From: Basidiobolus meristosporus CBS 931.73
Taxonomy: Eukaryota; Basidiobolomycota; Basidiobolomycetes; Basidiobolales; Basidiobolaceae
Length of the DNA: 64,000 nucleotides
Direction of reading: 5' to 3'
NCBI GenBank assembly: GCA_002104905.1
Contig: MCFE01000003.1
Coordinates: 223,977-287,976 of the forward strand
The notes under the pieces were generated by a model. It searched no databases. It had not been told where the DNA came from and saw nothing but the letters and a program-made list of their open reading frames with translations. The position numbers and the translations under genes were made by a program. Within the stretch, counting starts at the first letter, position 1. The number at the start of each line of letters is the position of its first letter. Shown piece by piece: positions 46,371-58,636 of the stretch.

Positions 46371-46831
46371 CTCTATGAGAACAATTTGGTCTCACATGTA
46401 AATCCAATCCATATCAGCCATTAGAATCCCACAACAAGGCTTACATAATCCTTGCATCTTGCAATAATTGATCTGCTTCATGATCTCATGATAGGATAGT
46501 GATGGTGCTTTTTAACAGATACTGCCAAATAGGTCAATAAACCCAACAGTGTTCTATTGGTTCTTTGTTTGTATCAATTTACCAGATGGTATTTCCTTTT
46601 CTACCTCTCTATGTATCATTCATATACTCCGCTGTAGAAGCACTTTTCTTTATTTGAATTCCTACTACTGTGGGTCTTCCACTTCTGGTAAGAACCAAAA
46701 AAGCTATGGCTGCCTGCTTGCTGACCTTTACATATACACACACCCACTGTAGTTTACACACTTCTATCCCCTCAACTTTATGGCTTTTCAGTATGCTACT
46801 TGCAATGTTGCCATGTACCTTGTATTGCTGG
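46371..46831 (-). mobile_element. CACTA copy I, left-end fragment
   Basis: Diverged left end (CTCTATGAGAACAATTTGGTC) followed by the transposase tail on the minus strand up to GTATTGCTGG. It is cut there by the left end of copy J. Confidence 0.5.
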
Positions 46832-47199
46832 CCCTATACAAAATAACTTGGTCTTGCAGGTGGATCCAATTGGAATCAGCCGTCAAGATCCTGTGAGGAA
46901 ACTGCTCTAATTCCAGCAGCTTAGAATTAAGGACCATCTACACAATCTTATGACAGGATCACAATGGTGTTAGGCTAATTTTAGAGCCATATAAAATTAA
47001 AAAACATAACAGTGTTTGAACAGTGTTAAACCAAAAGAGGGACAGCATTGTTGAAGTCTTAGTGTGCTCTGCAACTCTTTGAATGGATCCAACTGGCCGG
47101 TAAATGCAACTGCTATAGATGGCAAAAAACTTGACTGTGTCTTGAGGACCTCATTGCCAGCCCTTGATGGCACCATAGCAGCAGTATAGTGACCTATTG

Positions 47200-50100
47200 G
47201 TAGTTCCGCATAATGCTACTATATCAATTTACCAACTGGTGTTTTGTTTTTCAACCTCTCCTTGCGCAATTAATATATTCCACTGCAGAATCACCCCTCA
47301 TTATTTGCTTAACAACTACTACCTTGGGTATTGCACACAAAGCTTGAATCAAAGAAAACTATGATCTCCTGCTTACTAACCTCTACAAACATGCACACCT
47401 GCTGCAATTGACATACTTAAAGCACCTCAATTCTGCAGCTTTCAGTATGATACTTACACAGTTGTCATACGCCTTGTATTGCTGGTAACATATGCATCTT
47501 GCAAACATATGCATTATGGCTACCTCTTCTGCATAAATTCCTCCTAAATATCTGCAAAGAACTTTCGGTATTTAGCCAGTATATTCCTTCTCCCAGCTAG
47601 ATTCTGTTACCTCTTATAGGTGCAATCTGGCTATTGCTTGTGAGAATTCTGTATTAAATAGTGTAGAAATTGGCTTGTGACCAAGCAAAACCTGCTTTAT
47701 GATCTACTACTTGAATGTTTAAGTTCAATCTGTTTTTAGTCAAATCAATTAGTTGTATGTTTAGCTTATCAGAATGTTTGTATTGTCTCTCAAATCCATA
47801 GTATTAGTCAGCAAATGAACCAGCAGATCCTTACCAGACAGAAATAGATATATTAAGTAGGATCTTATTGGGTGATGATGATGCAATCAAATGAGTCATC
47901 AGTCACAGCCTACATTAGGAAATACAATTAGTCATCAATTAATCTGGCAAAATGTATATAAGGACCTGCGGGAACCTCAATAAAAATCAGTTCAAGTTTT
48001 AGTGAATGCAATACTAGTTAAACTCCCTATTCCTCTACAACTCTGAAACCATGACTGGTAACACTGTCATACTTTGATAGAGTTTACCTAATCAAAGTTA
48101 GTTACATGTTGCACCCAACCCAAGTTTGCATTACTCACTGATTATCCATGCATTGGGGCTGCTTAGTTTCTTAATGCCATACGCATAGATGTCTCCTTGT
48201 GCATATTTGTTGTCAGTAATTCCCAGCTACTCCTGGCTGTCCTCCATGTGTCAACTCATTACATCTATTACAGACTCAAAGGTAGTATTCTTGATGAGAT
48301 TGGGAGATGGTAGTACCTGCAACTTGACTTGTATTCTTATCTCCCCACACATCTGCTTCATAGGAAACTCCCAAAAGGTTAAGCAAGGTTCAATATTTTC
48401 TACATACAGAGCCAGATGAAGTAACAAATGAATACAGTAGCAGCAGAGATCTAAGTGTTCAGCTTCATGCTTGTAGTATAACTGCTCAAATCCTATCTCA
48501 ACCTCTTGGCACAAAAGCTATAGATGCATCAAGTTGGCATTGGTGATCTGCTTCTGGATAAATATTCCTACAATATCCACATATGACTCCCAATGCTTCC
48601 AACATACTCTTGGTAGGAATGGCTTCAGAAGGCCACTTGAATATATACATGTTCAGTTCATCCAGTACTTGCACTTGTATTGTTGCATATGCATATGAAT
48701 GTTAATTGGAGCCTGTGAGACATACTAGGTCAGCAGATACTCTGTAATATCTTGCAAATTCTACCAGATTATTCTGGTATCTCAAAGGGCTCATTTATTT
48801 TGGAATGCCCCATGTTTTGACTTGGTCATCAGTATAGGGATATTGTAGAAAAACAAGTGTATAGCTATCAGTGGAAAGCTGTTGCTCCAACAGATACCCT
48901 CTATCTTAAATGACTCTGGTTTAAATTAATTCCATATTATAGCCAATAGCTGATAGCTTGCCAAGTATGCAAAATTGCATGCTAACTTCTAAACAACCTC
49001 TCTGCAGATAGATGATTTACTTAGTATTGGTGTGTGGGTAACAATAATGTGTGTGAGTTATGGAGTAAGTCACCTGGATATCACACACTTAACAGTGATA
49101 CCATCCATAACACCCAGAAAAGCCAGCTATCTTGCTGATGGCTGGGGCTTCTCCAATGCAGATAATAATATGTGCTTTGACATGATGGCCACTTACAGTT
49201 ATCTTACTGGAAGGTATTCAAAGCCTATCCAGCAATGCATAAAGGTAGCTATCCAGGTTGGACAGCAATTTAGGCAGAGATACCAGGGAGTCTACCATCA
49301 GATTTCTACTCTACTCACCATTAGATTTTTGCCCTGATACTCTAAGATATGCAGCAGATTAAAGTTATTGCAAATCAGTGGCCAGCAGGACTTGCTGGTA
49401 GAGCACTTGTTTAATGAGAATCCATCATGCGCCAAGGCAAAGACATAGTCATACATACATTCAAAGTAGCCCTTGCATCTTGGCTGTTTGTAATGTTTGC
49501 CACCAAGTCTTTTGTATATGTTTGGGCTTAATTAATACTGAGTTTGTTACTTTATAGCCTCACAATATTGATTGGACTGCATGAGCTTCTTTAGATGGGG
49601 TATTACCAGAATATATCTGGAGTGTGTACAATGTATTCTCCCAATGGTGCTGGATTCTGGGCAAGCTGGACACCTTGCAATAGTGGCACTTTCTGATATA
49701 AATGCCATGCAACTATTAAGACATGCTGGTATCAGGACAGTCTCTGGGTCATATATTGCCAGACATATAATGGTGGTCCATTTGTACTATGTATATGGTA
49801 AGTTGCAACCCCGGATAATTTTGGCAAGAAGTAGTAGTAAATCCTCAAAGTCCCCATTACTGATATTTGTGTAAGCAAGTCACTTTTCTAGCCATAACAT
49901 CACATTATAGACCAGTAGTTGGATTACTGGGCTCAGTTGACTCCATAGAGTATCCTTGGCATTTATTTATATGGGTGCTCTCTCATTGCATGCTGGGATT
50001 TTGCCAGGCTAACGCAGGGTGTTGTTGTAAGCGGAGATAGACTCATAATCCTTCAGTGAGCCTACTTCTTCAAAGCCATCACTCTATGTGTCATATTCAG

Positions 50101-50480
50101 AAGGCCAAGGTGAGCCTGGAGACATCACAAACTCACCTGACTCAGTTTGAGCAAGGTGATAGGTATGGCTAGGTGCTATTGTAGAAGTATCAAATAGCCT
50201 GTACAACATTGTTGGTACAGTGGTGACTGATGAATAGTCAGATATGACTTGTGCTGCAAAACACTAACTGTGATCCATGCAGTACTTCCTATATAGTTTG
50301 TATGCTTCATGGCTGAGAGGCCTGTTGTAATAGCCACAATTTTTTTTTCTCTTCTCCAACAATGTTGAACCAAAGTAGTCTTCTCCATAGGGCAAACAGC
50401 TTGACACTCAACAATGTAACTTTATCATAGTACTTGTTTGTTAACACTAATTTGTATTTAAGACAGTCTTGTATTTGAGA
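47200..50480 (-). pseudogene. tnp2: tnp2 transposase of copy J
   Basis: Degenerate transposase. N-terminal zinc region at 50,480-50,180 (LSQIQDCLKYKLVLTNKYYD, and LSAMKHTNYIGS in another frame), core near 49,900-49,020, C-terminal QLYYKHEAEHLDLCCYCIHLL at 48,514-48,251, tail down to about 47,200. Many stops, and a 377-bp insertion at 47,693. Confidence 0.65.
47693..48069 (+). repeat. 377-bp LTR-like insertion, fourth family
   Basis: Breaks the transposase tail between CAAGCAAAACC and TACTTTG. Starts TG and ends CA, with TATATAAGG near 47,956 and CAATAAAAATC about 25 bp further on, the order expected of an LTR promoter and polyadenylation region. No clear target duplication. Confidence 0.45.
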
Positions 50481-50589
50481 CAATACACCCACACAAATGT
50501 AAGATTTAATGATGACCTGCCATAGTAGGCATTATTGATAAAGTTGTGCCACCATATTCATATGTATATGTAACACTATATCCCCTTTG

Positions 50590-52574
50590 GTTTGACTCAC
50601 TTCCATATATTTGACAAAAAAATAAAGCAAAGTTATCTAGTTCCCAACCAAACCCCACTGTTGACAGCAGTAGAAGAATGGTTGGACCACAGTGTGTTTT
50701 GATATTCAGTGCAATACATAGGGCTACATACCAAAAGGCCCTGTTGACAGTGCACCCACTGAAGGTAACTGTGAGAACTCCTCAGGCTCTCAGTCAAATA
50801 GGCAAATGAGAATATCTGCTGAGCCACATGCTGACCATAATACTGAGGCTGATGAGAATGTAGCAAAAGCAGCACCTTCAGCTGAAGACCAGCAAGAGGC
50901 TGTCATAACATCCCCTCCACCTATATTAGCAAGTATGTTGTCAGCTCAAACAAAAGCATTGATGAGGCAATTAGGTGCAGTAGCTAATATGATATATGCA
51001 ATGGTCAGAGGTATCAGGAAATAGTCAAGAAGCAGGATGAGCAGATAATACATGTAGAGCAATCATTACCCCAGGTAGAGAACACAGTATCCTTGCTTCA
51101 AGGAAGGAACACAAGTAGCTCAATGTAACAGCCAAGAAATGACCTATTTCCCAATGTAACAACATAGGAACACCATATAGTCTTGATAGCACAACAACAG
51201 TGCCCAAAGAAAAGCCCACAAAAAAATCTATCATTGTGTGGGAGGAAGACAATGTGGTGTTTATACCAAAGCCTAAAAATCAAAAGATATTGAAGATCTG
51301 TGAAGCCATGGAGTGCAATAATGAAGAGTGAGCTAATATTCAAGAGGCAGCCAGAAGTCTAGCATGCCATCACCTTAAGGTTGACATACCATGGGACCAT
51401 CAGGAACTCAAGGCCAAGTAAAATGCACTTGACTTGTTCCATGAGTATTATCCTGGATTCAAATGGGCAAACAGATTTTGGGTCAGCATTGGTATTCTAG
51501 GAAAGTATCTTAAGAATAGGAGAACTATCAAAGGCAGAAGAGCAAGGGTGCCATGGCTAAAAATCAGTGGCTTCCTCAAAAGCCTGTTACAAGTGGGGCC
51601 AAAAGCTACAGACAAGCGTCAAAATGGCATTAGGTAGCTGGGACAGTGCCAATTAGGGACAAGCAGGCAGACATGGATGCAACAGCACAAAATTTACCAA
51701 AGCAAAAGCATAGTACCACTCAAGAAGTACTCAGTCAAATTAGCAGTGAAGGACTTGACTGTGATAAAAACCAGCGGCTTACAGAAGCCTGTCACAACTA
51801 CAGTTGAGGGCTCAAAACAAGCAGAAAGAAACATCAGGTTGCCAGGAGTGTGCCAGCAAGGGACAAGCAGGTCAAAACAAATGCGTCAAAGTAGAATTTA
51901 TCAAGGAGAAAATGTAGTTCATTACAAGAAGCACTCAGAAAAAGTAGCAGTGAAAGACCTAGCAGTGACAAAGGAAGTGGTAAAGGGAAGAATGTCTACC
52001 AAAGCCTGAGACAGGGAAGCATAAAAAGGAAACTGCAGTTCTTGCCAGTAAATGCTGCAAGTCTGCAACAGACTGAATCCCATCATAGCCAAGAAGATTC
52101 ACCAACAAGAAAACAGCTGCTCTCACAAGAGTTGGAAGCGCAGCCAGTTGAGCTACACTCCAGCAAGGTAGATGAGTTGCAGAAAATGGCAATTTGTCTA
52201 CCGCAGCCTCCACATCCTCCATTGTGGACTGAGTAGAGATCCCACTGACAGACAAGGTTACAACATCAAGAACTCAAAATACTATCACAATGCCTTCAGT
52301 GGAATTTTTGAACATTAATAGGCACACCAAGAGGTTACAGCACTTCTTCAGGAGCAGTGCTCAAGAAAATGCACTTCAATATTGCAAGGATTTACTGCAA
52401 AGACTGGTAGATGAGGTGCTGGACCTTGCAATGCTGGCTGAAGACCAGGGCATGTGTGCACCAGTGAATGAACAGTTAATGGAGTTACTTGTTGAGTGTG
52501 GGGTTGGGCTTAATGTTAGTGTAGGGTATAGAGACTGTATAGGTCAATACAATTGGCAATTAAGGTACAACTGA
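50590..52574 (+). pseudogene. Second gene of CACTA copy J
   Basis: Same protein family as at 39,176. Pieces: 50,806-51,024 (ENVAKAAPSAEDQQEAVITS), 51,434-51,637 where the frame reads through the position that is a stop in copy 2 (FWVSIGILGKYLKNRR), 51,677-52,009 with the Lys-rich repeats, and 52,290-52,574 (MPSVEFLNINRHTKRLQHFF ending in LLVECGVGLNVSVGYRD). The start codon is lost and frameshifts separate the pieces. Confidence 0.62.
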
Positions 52575-53513
52575 AGTTTCAACGGAAATAAATCAATTTG
52601 TACTCATGAAAAGTAAGAGAAATAGTTGAGTCAGGAAGTAAGGTGTGTGAAAAAGAGGCAATAGCCAATCAATTCACACAAACATAGGAGGCAATAGAGT
52701 GTCTGGGATCAGAAAGTGAGCAAATTGGCAGGGAACCAATTAAAAGCCACTTATATATTGTTGTGATGAAAAATTTTGACTAAGTTTTTTGTGAAATCTG
52801 GGGTGCAATTATTTCTCAATGGTCTCTGGACAGTGTCCTGATGGGATTGGTACCTCTTAGTCATGGGACTAACTTTGTGATGGCCTTTTAACAGGATCAT
52901 CTCAATAATTTTTCATGGGGTATAGGAACCATTTTGATTGGTGATCCTGCATCTAGATTTGTCAAGACTGAAACTGAGTCCTTCTGCTGTAGTCTTTCTT
53001 ACAGATAGTAGGTACTTTGCTATTTCTGGTACTTAAAGTACTTCTTAGAAGGTAAGTTTGTGGCTTCCTTCACTGCTTCTAAGGTTTACTTGGATACCTC
53101 CTTCTCAAACTGCATCAAGTGTTCTATTTTTACTCAGGAAAACCTTTCTAAATGGATTATTGATATCAGGTAAAAAGTTCATTTCAAGGTGAAAAGTATT
53201 GAGAAGCTCCATAGTCAGTATACTACATCTGAGAATCCTTGTTTGTGGTCATTATTTAGTGCAGATAGGAATGGTCTATCTTCAATTCTTGCAGCATTTT
53301 CATATTTAGGCTTTTTCTGTTGGCCATCTCTCTTATTAAGGCACCAGTCTGATATGTGTCCCTTCCTTTTGCAGTAGTTGCAAGCAGGTTGCTGTTGCCT
53401 TTAAAGGGTTGTGAGTACCTACTGTGTTGGTAACCATTGCTTATTACAGCATTATTGTCTTCTATCTTATTAGCGCTTGATCTTCATCCAGAAGCCTTCC
53501 ATATACATAAGTT

Positions 53514-53862
53514 TGTTCTAATAACTCATGATTCCACCTAAATATTCACCTAACTTAGTCATATAGCTCAATACCTTCAAATCCTAGAGTATACAGACCA
53601 AATTTCTTGTTTGGATTTACTTTGAATATTCTCACCAAAACATCAGGTGCCCAGAGAACAAAATTTCTCAAGGTTGTCCAAACAGCACCAAACTTTGCAC
53701 GCATGCTCTTATGAGCTTTCGAAACCTATCTCCAGGTTTGTCATGCCATGACCATGTAACAGCATAAGTACCACTTTTACATTCAATAAATTATTAAGTG
53801 AAAAACCCCATAATCTACTTGTTCTCCCAATCACTTCCAATATCTCCAACACTCTTACAACC
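53514..53862 (+). repeat. Solo copia LTR inside gag of element D
   Basis: 349 bp, diverged ends (TGTTCTAA...TTACAACC). The gag reading resumes on either side (TTTAAAC / AACTTATGTATATGG on the minus strand), with a degenerate AAAC-type duplication. An old insertion. Confidence 0.7.
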
Positions 53863-54424
53863 GGTTTAAAGTCAAATCTGCAGTTCAGGATGGTAGGGCT
53901 GATGCAAGGTTCTAAAGCCTGTCATTCAGGCAATTCAGGATGGTACTATCACATGTTTATCAGTAGTTGTTATACCCATGGATCCCATCTCATCAACCAA
54001 CAAGGTAATTCTGTTGATTAGATTTTTTTTATCTCCTGGCAGCATCTTTGTAGTAAAGAAATTTTGAATAGATACATTTTCTTAGCAGCTGAACATATCT
54101 GGTAGGTGTCTTCTAATCCCTTCCAGGCTTTCTTTGCTGTATTTGCTCTTGGGCATTGAAATAGCAATTTGTCTTCATCATTAAGGCAAACACAGTTAAA
54201 GGCACTTTGTTCCTTCTTCTGGTACTTTAAGGCTTCTTCTCCTACATTATTAGGAGTGAATTTGTCTCCCATAGCAATATCCAAAAGGCCTCTTTACTCT
54301 AGCAGAATCTTTATCTTCAACTTCCAGACTATTATTAGAGCCATCTAACTACTCAGCTGAGGGAAAAGCTCCAGTAATATCTGAAGTAGACATTTTAGAA
54401 AGTGACAACTTGGGGCTTGTAGCC

Positions 54425-54772
54425 TGTTGTAAGAGTCTTGGAGATATTGCAAGTGATTGGGAGAACAAGTAGATTATGTGGTATCCACTCAATGATTTAT
54501 TGAATGTAAAAGTAGTATTTATACTTCTACAAGATCTTGGCACGTCAAACCTGGAGAATAGGTTTAGAAAGCTCACAAGAGCATGTGTGCAAAGATTGGT
54601 GCTGTTTGGACAACCTTGCAAATTTGATGCTCTGGGCACCTGATGTGTTGGTGAGAATATTCAAAGTAAGTCCCAACAAGGTATTTGGTCAGTATTTTCT
54701 TAGACTTGCAGGTAATGCTCTATATGACTAATTTAGGTGAGCATTGAGGTGAATTATAAATTTCTACAACCA
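54425..54772 (-). repeat. 5' LTR of reverse copia element D
   Basis: About 348 bp in reverse orientation (TGTTGTAAGAG... on the plus strand is the inverse of CTCTTACAACA). Contains the reverse of TATAAATA and TTTATTGAATG. Its outer edge (ACAACC) abuts a CACTA second-gene fragment. Confidence 0.7.
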
Positions 54773-55240
54773 TTAGATGGTGTATTTCAATGGAGTTACT
54801 TGTCAGGTGTGAGGTTGGGTTCAATGTTAGCATTGTGTATAAGAGCTTGTATAGCTTAGTAGAATTTTGGATTGAGCAACATTTGAAGATTCAACAGAAG
54901 TAAACCAATCAGTTTGCTTGACAAGTAAGAGTGCTGATAAAGTAAGTGAGTAAGGAGTGTGAACAAAAGGCAACAATCAATTGATGTACACAAACATAGG
55001 AGGTGATTAAGTGTTAGGAATCGCAAAGTGAAAGAAATGCCAGAAAACCAATCAAAAGCAACTTGGGAATTCTTGTGATAAAAAATATAACAGTGCTTTT
55101 TTGGAGATCTTGGTGCGGTTTTTTTCCTACAGTTCTTGAACTGTGTCTTGACAGGATCAATAATGTGTGGCCATGTGAGTCAAATTTTGTACAGCCATTT
55201 GACAGAATCATCACAGTTATCTTTTATTGGGTCAAAGTAT
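54773..55240 (+). pseudogene. CACTA right-end fragment K
   Basis: Carries the last codons of the second gene (MELLVRCEVGFNVSIVYKSL) and the 3' region, similar to 52,470-52,900, ending in a diverged terminal repeat (AGTTATCTTTTATTGGG). Confidence 0.55.
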
Positions 55241-55485
55241 ACAAGCATAAGAGAAAGTTCAGGGTCTAAAGTGAAGAAGTAAGAGTGAAAACAGAGATCC
55301 AATTAAAAACAACTCAGATAACATTGAAGTGAAGAATTTTTTCCAATTGCCTTTTAAAATCAATGGGACTTTTATATTTAACCATTTTTGAATGCCGTCT
55401 GATGGCATCAATACTTCTCAGTTGCAGGATTTCAGTGTTGTGATAGTTTTCTGGAGGATTGCTGCAAGTGCTTTTCATAGCAATT
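55241..55485 (+). repeat. CACTA right-end fragment L
   Basis: A second, more diverged copy of the CACTA 3' region (AACAACTCAGATAACATTGAAGTG and ACTTCTCAGTTGCAGG match 41,370-41,490), ending near GCTTTTCATAGC. It lies directly after fragment K. Confidence 0.45.
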
Positions 55486-55603
55486 TAGTAGCACATCAAC
55501 AACTCTAGGAACTTTGATATTTGTGGTACCAGATATTTTGGTACAAGTATTAAAATGTTAATTGCAATATTGAACTTGGGCCTGAAAGTAATAGTGTTTT
55601 TAC

Positions 55604-55953
55604 TGTTGTAAGAGCTCATAGTTCTACCTAAATACTCACCTAACTTAGTTACTTGTATCATTACCAACAGAACCTAGACAAAACTAACCAAATACCTTGT
55701 TGGGATTTATTGGGAATATTTTCACCAAAATATCAGATACCCAGAGCATGAAAATTAGAGGAGTTGTCCAAACAGCCGCAAACTTTGCATACATGCTCTT
55801 GGGACCTTTCTAAGCCTATTCTACATGTTTGCTATACCAGGATCATGTAAAAGTATAAATACTACTTTTACATTCAATAAATCACTAAGTGAAAAGCCAC
55901 AAAGTCTACTTGTCCTCCCAATCACTTCCAATATCTCCAAGACTCTTGCAACA
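55604..55953 (+). repeat. Solo copia LTR
   Basis: 350 bp, TGTTGTAA...TTGCAACA, with TATAAATAC in the loop of GTAAAAGTA/TACTTTTAC and CAATAAATC after it. Flanking 5-mers (TTTAC, GCTTC) do not match. The neighbouring stretches 55,486-55,603 and 55,954-56,141 have no identifiable content. Confidence 0.8.
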
Positions 55954-56141
55954 GCTTCAGCAATCTAAGTGACAATATCAGTGTGAGTATATTGAATGCA
56001 CTATAAGACTTGGAGAACTTAAGAAAAAATGGGCTACATTTTGTGACATTTTTGCAAGCTGTCCTTGATCATTCAAGTCCTATTATGACTATACACTGTT
56101 GCTCATACCTCAAATCACATGCAGATAGAAGTGGATATTTG

Positions 56142-56491
56142 TGTTGTAAGAGTCTTGGAGATCTTGGAAGTGATTTGGGAGAACAAGTAGATTATGTGGT
56201 TTTCACTTAATGATTTATTGAATGTAAAAGTAGTATTTACACTTTTACATGATCTTGGCAGAGCAAACATGTAGAATAGGCTTAGGAAGATCCCAAAACC
56301 ATGTGCGCAAATTTTGGGGCTATTTGGACAACTTTGAGAACTTTCATGTTGTTGGTACCTGGTATTTTGGTGAAAATATTCCAAGTATATCCCAACAAGG
56401 AATTTGGTCAGTATTCTCTAGGATTTGAAGGTAATGATCTCAGTGACTAAGTTAGGTAACTATTTATTTGGAGTTACAAACTTTTGCAACA
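56142..56491 (-). repeat. 3' LTR of reverse copia element A
   Basis: 350 bp, TGTTGTAAGAG...TTGCAACA as read on the plus strand; next to it is the inverse polypurine tract. The outer 5-mer is ATTTG; its partner would lie outside the window. Confidence 0.78.
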
Positions 56492-57541
56492 TTCCCACTC
56501 AGCTAAATGGTCAAACTGACTAGTCTTAATTTTGGCCTAAGATATTCAAACTTGTCTCTAGCTAATGGTTTGGTAAAATCATCTGCAATCATTTCATCTG
56601 AAGGACTGTAAACTAAGCTAACTTAGTTATTCTCTATTGCTTCATGTATGAAGTGATGTCTAACATCTATGTGCTTAGTTCTAGCATGAAAAGTTGGATT
56701 TCTACTCAGATGTATACATCCTTAATTATCTTGAAATAAGGTATTGGTGTTTTTTGACACAGGCCTAAATCTGTAAAAAGCTTTCTTGGCCACATTGCTT
56801 CTTTTGTAGCTTCACAGGCTGCCATATACTCTGCTTCTGTGGTAGAGAGTGCTACAGTTGGTTGCTTTCTTTAATTCCATGAAATTGCTCCTTTACAGTG
56901 AAGAACGGTGTATACTGTGGTGGATCTTCTTTCTTCCAAGTTTTTTCCCCAAGCAGCATTGGAGTATCCCACAAGATCATGTTCTGAATCCTTTTATGTG
57001 TATCTTAATCAGATATCAGCAGTTCCTTTTAGGTATCTAAAAATCCACTAAACTGCTGCAATATGATCAGATCCATAGTTCTGATTATGTTGGCTAACAA
57101 CTCCCACTGGATATGAAATATCTGGACATATTCTAAGCATGCTGTACATCAGACTGCTGGCCATAGATTGATATGTAAAGTCAGGGCTTTTGGATGGCAC
57201 CAAGCTCTCTTGATTTGGTTTATTTTTCACCAAGTTAAGGTTTGTCTCCATTGGGGTAGCTGCCAGTTTACAATCTTCTATTTAGTACTTCTTTAATATA
57301 TCTTAAATATACTTGGATTGGCCTAGTGTGATAGTCTGGGTACTTCTGTCTATGGAGAACTAAATCCCTATGTAGTAACCAAGTTCTCCTAGATTGGACA
57401 TCTTGAACTCCTTAGATAGGCTGGATTTAGTCTCTTCCAATGTTCCTAGGTTATTGGTAGCTATAATAAGATCATCCACATATAGAGCTAATAGAACTGG
57501 ATTTGCTCTATCTGGCTTATAGTATATACTAAAGTCAGCAT
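56142..57541 (-). mobile_element. 3' half of reverse copia element A, interrupted by the complete copia element
   Basis: On the minus strand: RT from the YVDD region (near 57,490-57,430) through RNase H, a polypurine tract (inverse TTCCCACTCAGC at 56,492-56,503), then the 3' LTR 56,491-56,142 (350 bp). The RT reading stops at AGCAT (57,537-57,541) and resumes at 63,033 with SLYGL-type sequence, so the 57,542-63,032 element sits inside this RT gene. The remaining upstream piece is 63,033-63,155. Stops and frameshifts show decay. Confidence 0.8.
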
Positions 57542-57889
57542 TGTTGTAAAATTCGTAATTCCACCTAAATATTCACCTAACTTAGTCACTTAGATCATCA
57601 CCTTCAAATCCTAGAGAATACTGACCAATTTCCTTGTTGGGATTTACTTAGAATATTTTCACCAAAATACCAGGTACCCAGAACATGATAATTCTCAAAG
57701 TTGTCCAAACAGCCCCAAACTTTGCACACATGTTCTTGGGACCTTCCTTAATCTATTCTACATGTTTGGAATGCAAAGACCATGTAAAAGTAGAAATACT
57801 ACTTTTACATTCAATAAACCATTAAGTGAAAACCACATAATCTGCTTGTTCTCCCGATCACTTCCAATATCTCCAAGACTCTTACAACA
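57542..57889 (+). repeat. 5' LTR of element C
   Basis: 348 bp, TGTTGTAA...TTACAACA. The TATA motif is mutated to TAGAAATA here, while the flanking inverted repeat GTAAAAGTAG/CTACTTTTAC (10 bp) is intact and is followed by CAATAAACC. Confidence 0.9.
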
Positions 57890-57920
57890 GGTTATGAACC
57901 CCAAGCTGTCACTCTCTGCA

Positions 57921-58636
57921 ATGTCTACTACTGCTATTACTGGAATTTTTCCCTCTGCTGAAAGGTTGGATGGCTCTAACTACCAAGTGTGGAAGGTGAA
58001 GATGAAGATGCTGCTACAAGAAAGAGGCCTTTGGGATATTGTCATGGGAGAAGAATGCCCTCCTAAAAACGTGGGAGAGGAAGCCTTAAAGTACCAGAAG
58101 AAAGAACAAAGTGCCTTCAACTGCATTTGCCTTAATGTCAAGGACAAATTGCTAATTTAACGCTCAAGAGCAAAAACAGCAAAGAATGCCTGGAAAGCAT
58201 TGGAAGACACCTACCAGTCATGTTCAGCTGCCAAGAAAATGTATCTGAGACAAAAATTCTTTACTACAAAGATGCTGCCAGGAGAAGAAATGAAAAATCT
58301 AATTAACAGAATTACCCTGCTGGTAGATGAAATGGAATCTGTGGGTGTACCAACTACTGATGAGGATGTGATAGTTACCATCCTGAATAGCCTGACAGGC
58401 AAGTTTCAGGGCCTTGTATCAGCCCTAGAGTCCAGAACTGAAGATTTGACCTTAAATTACGTATATGGAAGGCTCCTGGATGAAGAATTAAGAAAATCAA
58501 GCGCCAATAAGAAGGAAGAAGAAAATGCTTTAATAAGCAATGATAACCAACAAAGGAGATACCCAAGACCCTACAAAGGCAACAGCAACCTATTTTGCAA
58601 CTACTGCAAAAGGAAAGGACACACATCAGAGCGGTG
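57921..58636 (+). pseudogene. gag: gag region of element C
   Basis: Capsid-like N-terminal part of the copia polyprotein. ATG 57921 (MSTTAITGIFPSAERLDGSN) leads to YQVWKVKMKMLLQERGLWD, the usual copia gag (UBN2-like) start, to a TAA stop at 58,158. The reading continues in register (LEDTYQSCSAAKKMYL, ILNSLTGKFQGLVSALES, YVYGRLLDEELRK) to a CCHC knuckle CNYCKRKGHTSERC that is cut by the insertion at 58,637. The related gag near 54.2 kb reads through the stop position as Gln. Confidence 0.85.

Larger units (their letters stand above)
46832..52920 (-). mobile_element. CACTA copy J: tnp2 plus divergent second gene
   Basis: About 6.1 kb from CCCTATACAAAATAACTTGG (46832) to AATAATTTTTCATGGGG (52920). 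Same layout as copy 2: transposase on the minus strand (about 50,480 to 47,200) and second gene on the plus strand (about 50,590 to 52,574). Both are degenerate. The left flank is copy I transposase but the right flank is a reverse copia element, and no duplication is visible, so the copy or its flanks have been rearranged. Confidence 0.68.
52921..54772 (-). mobile_element. 5' part of a reverse-oriented copia element (D), truncated
   Basis: On the minus strand: 5' LTR 54,772-54,425, leader, gag from about 54,390 (MSTSDITGAFPSAE) through KYQKKEQSAFNCVCLNDED, a CCHC zinc knuckle near 53,375-53,345, the protease region, and then loss at 52,921 where CACTA copy J begins. Stops are frequent. A plus-strand LTR interrupts gag at 53,514. 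It preserves the uninterrupted knuckle-to-protease join that is broken in the element at 57.5 kb. Confidence 0.72.

Noticed and set aside
28860-52574. Many short ORFs as separate host genes
   Set aside because: They are pieces of tnp2 or the second CACTA gene broken by stops and frameshifts, recurring in the same order in each copy.
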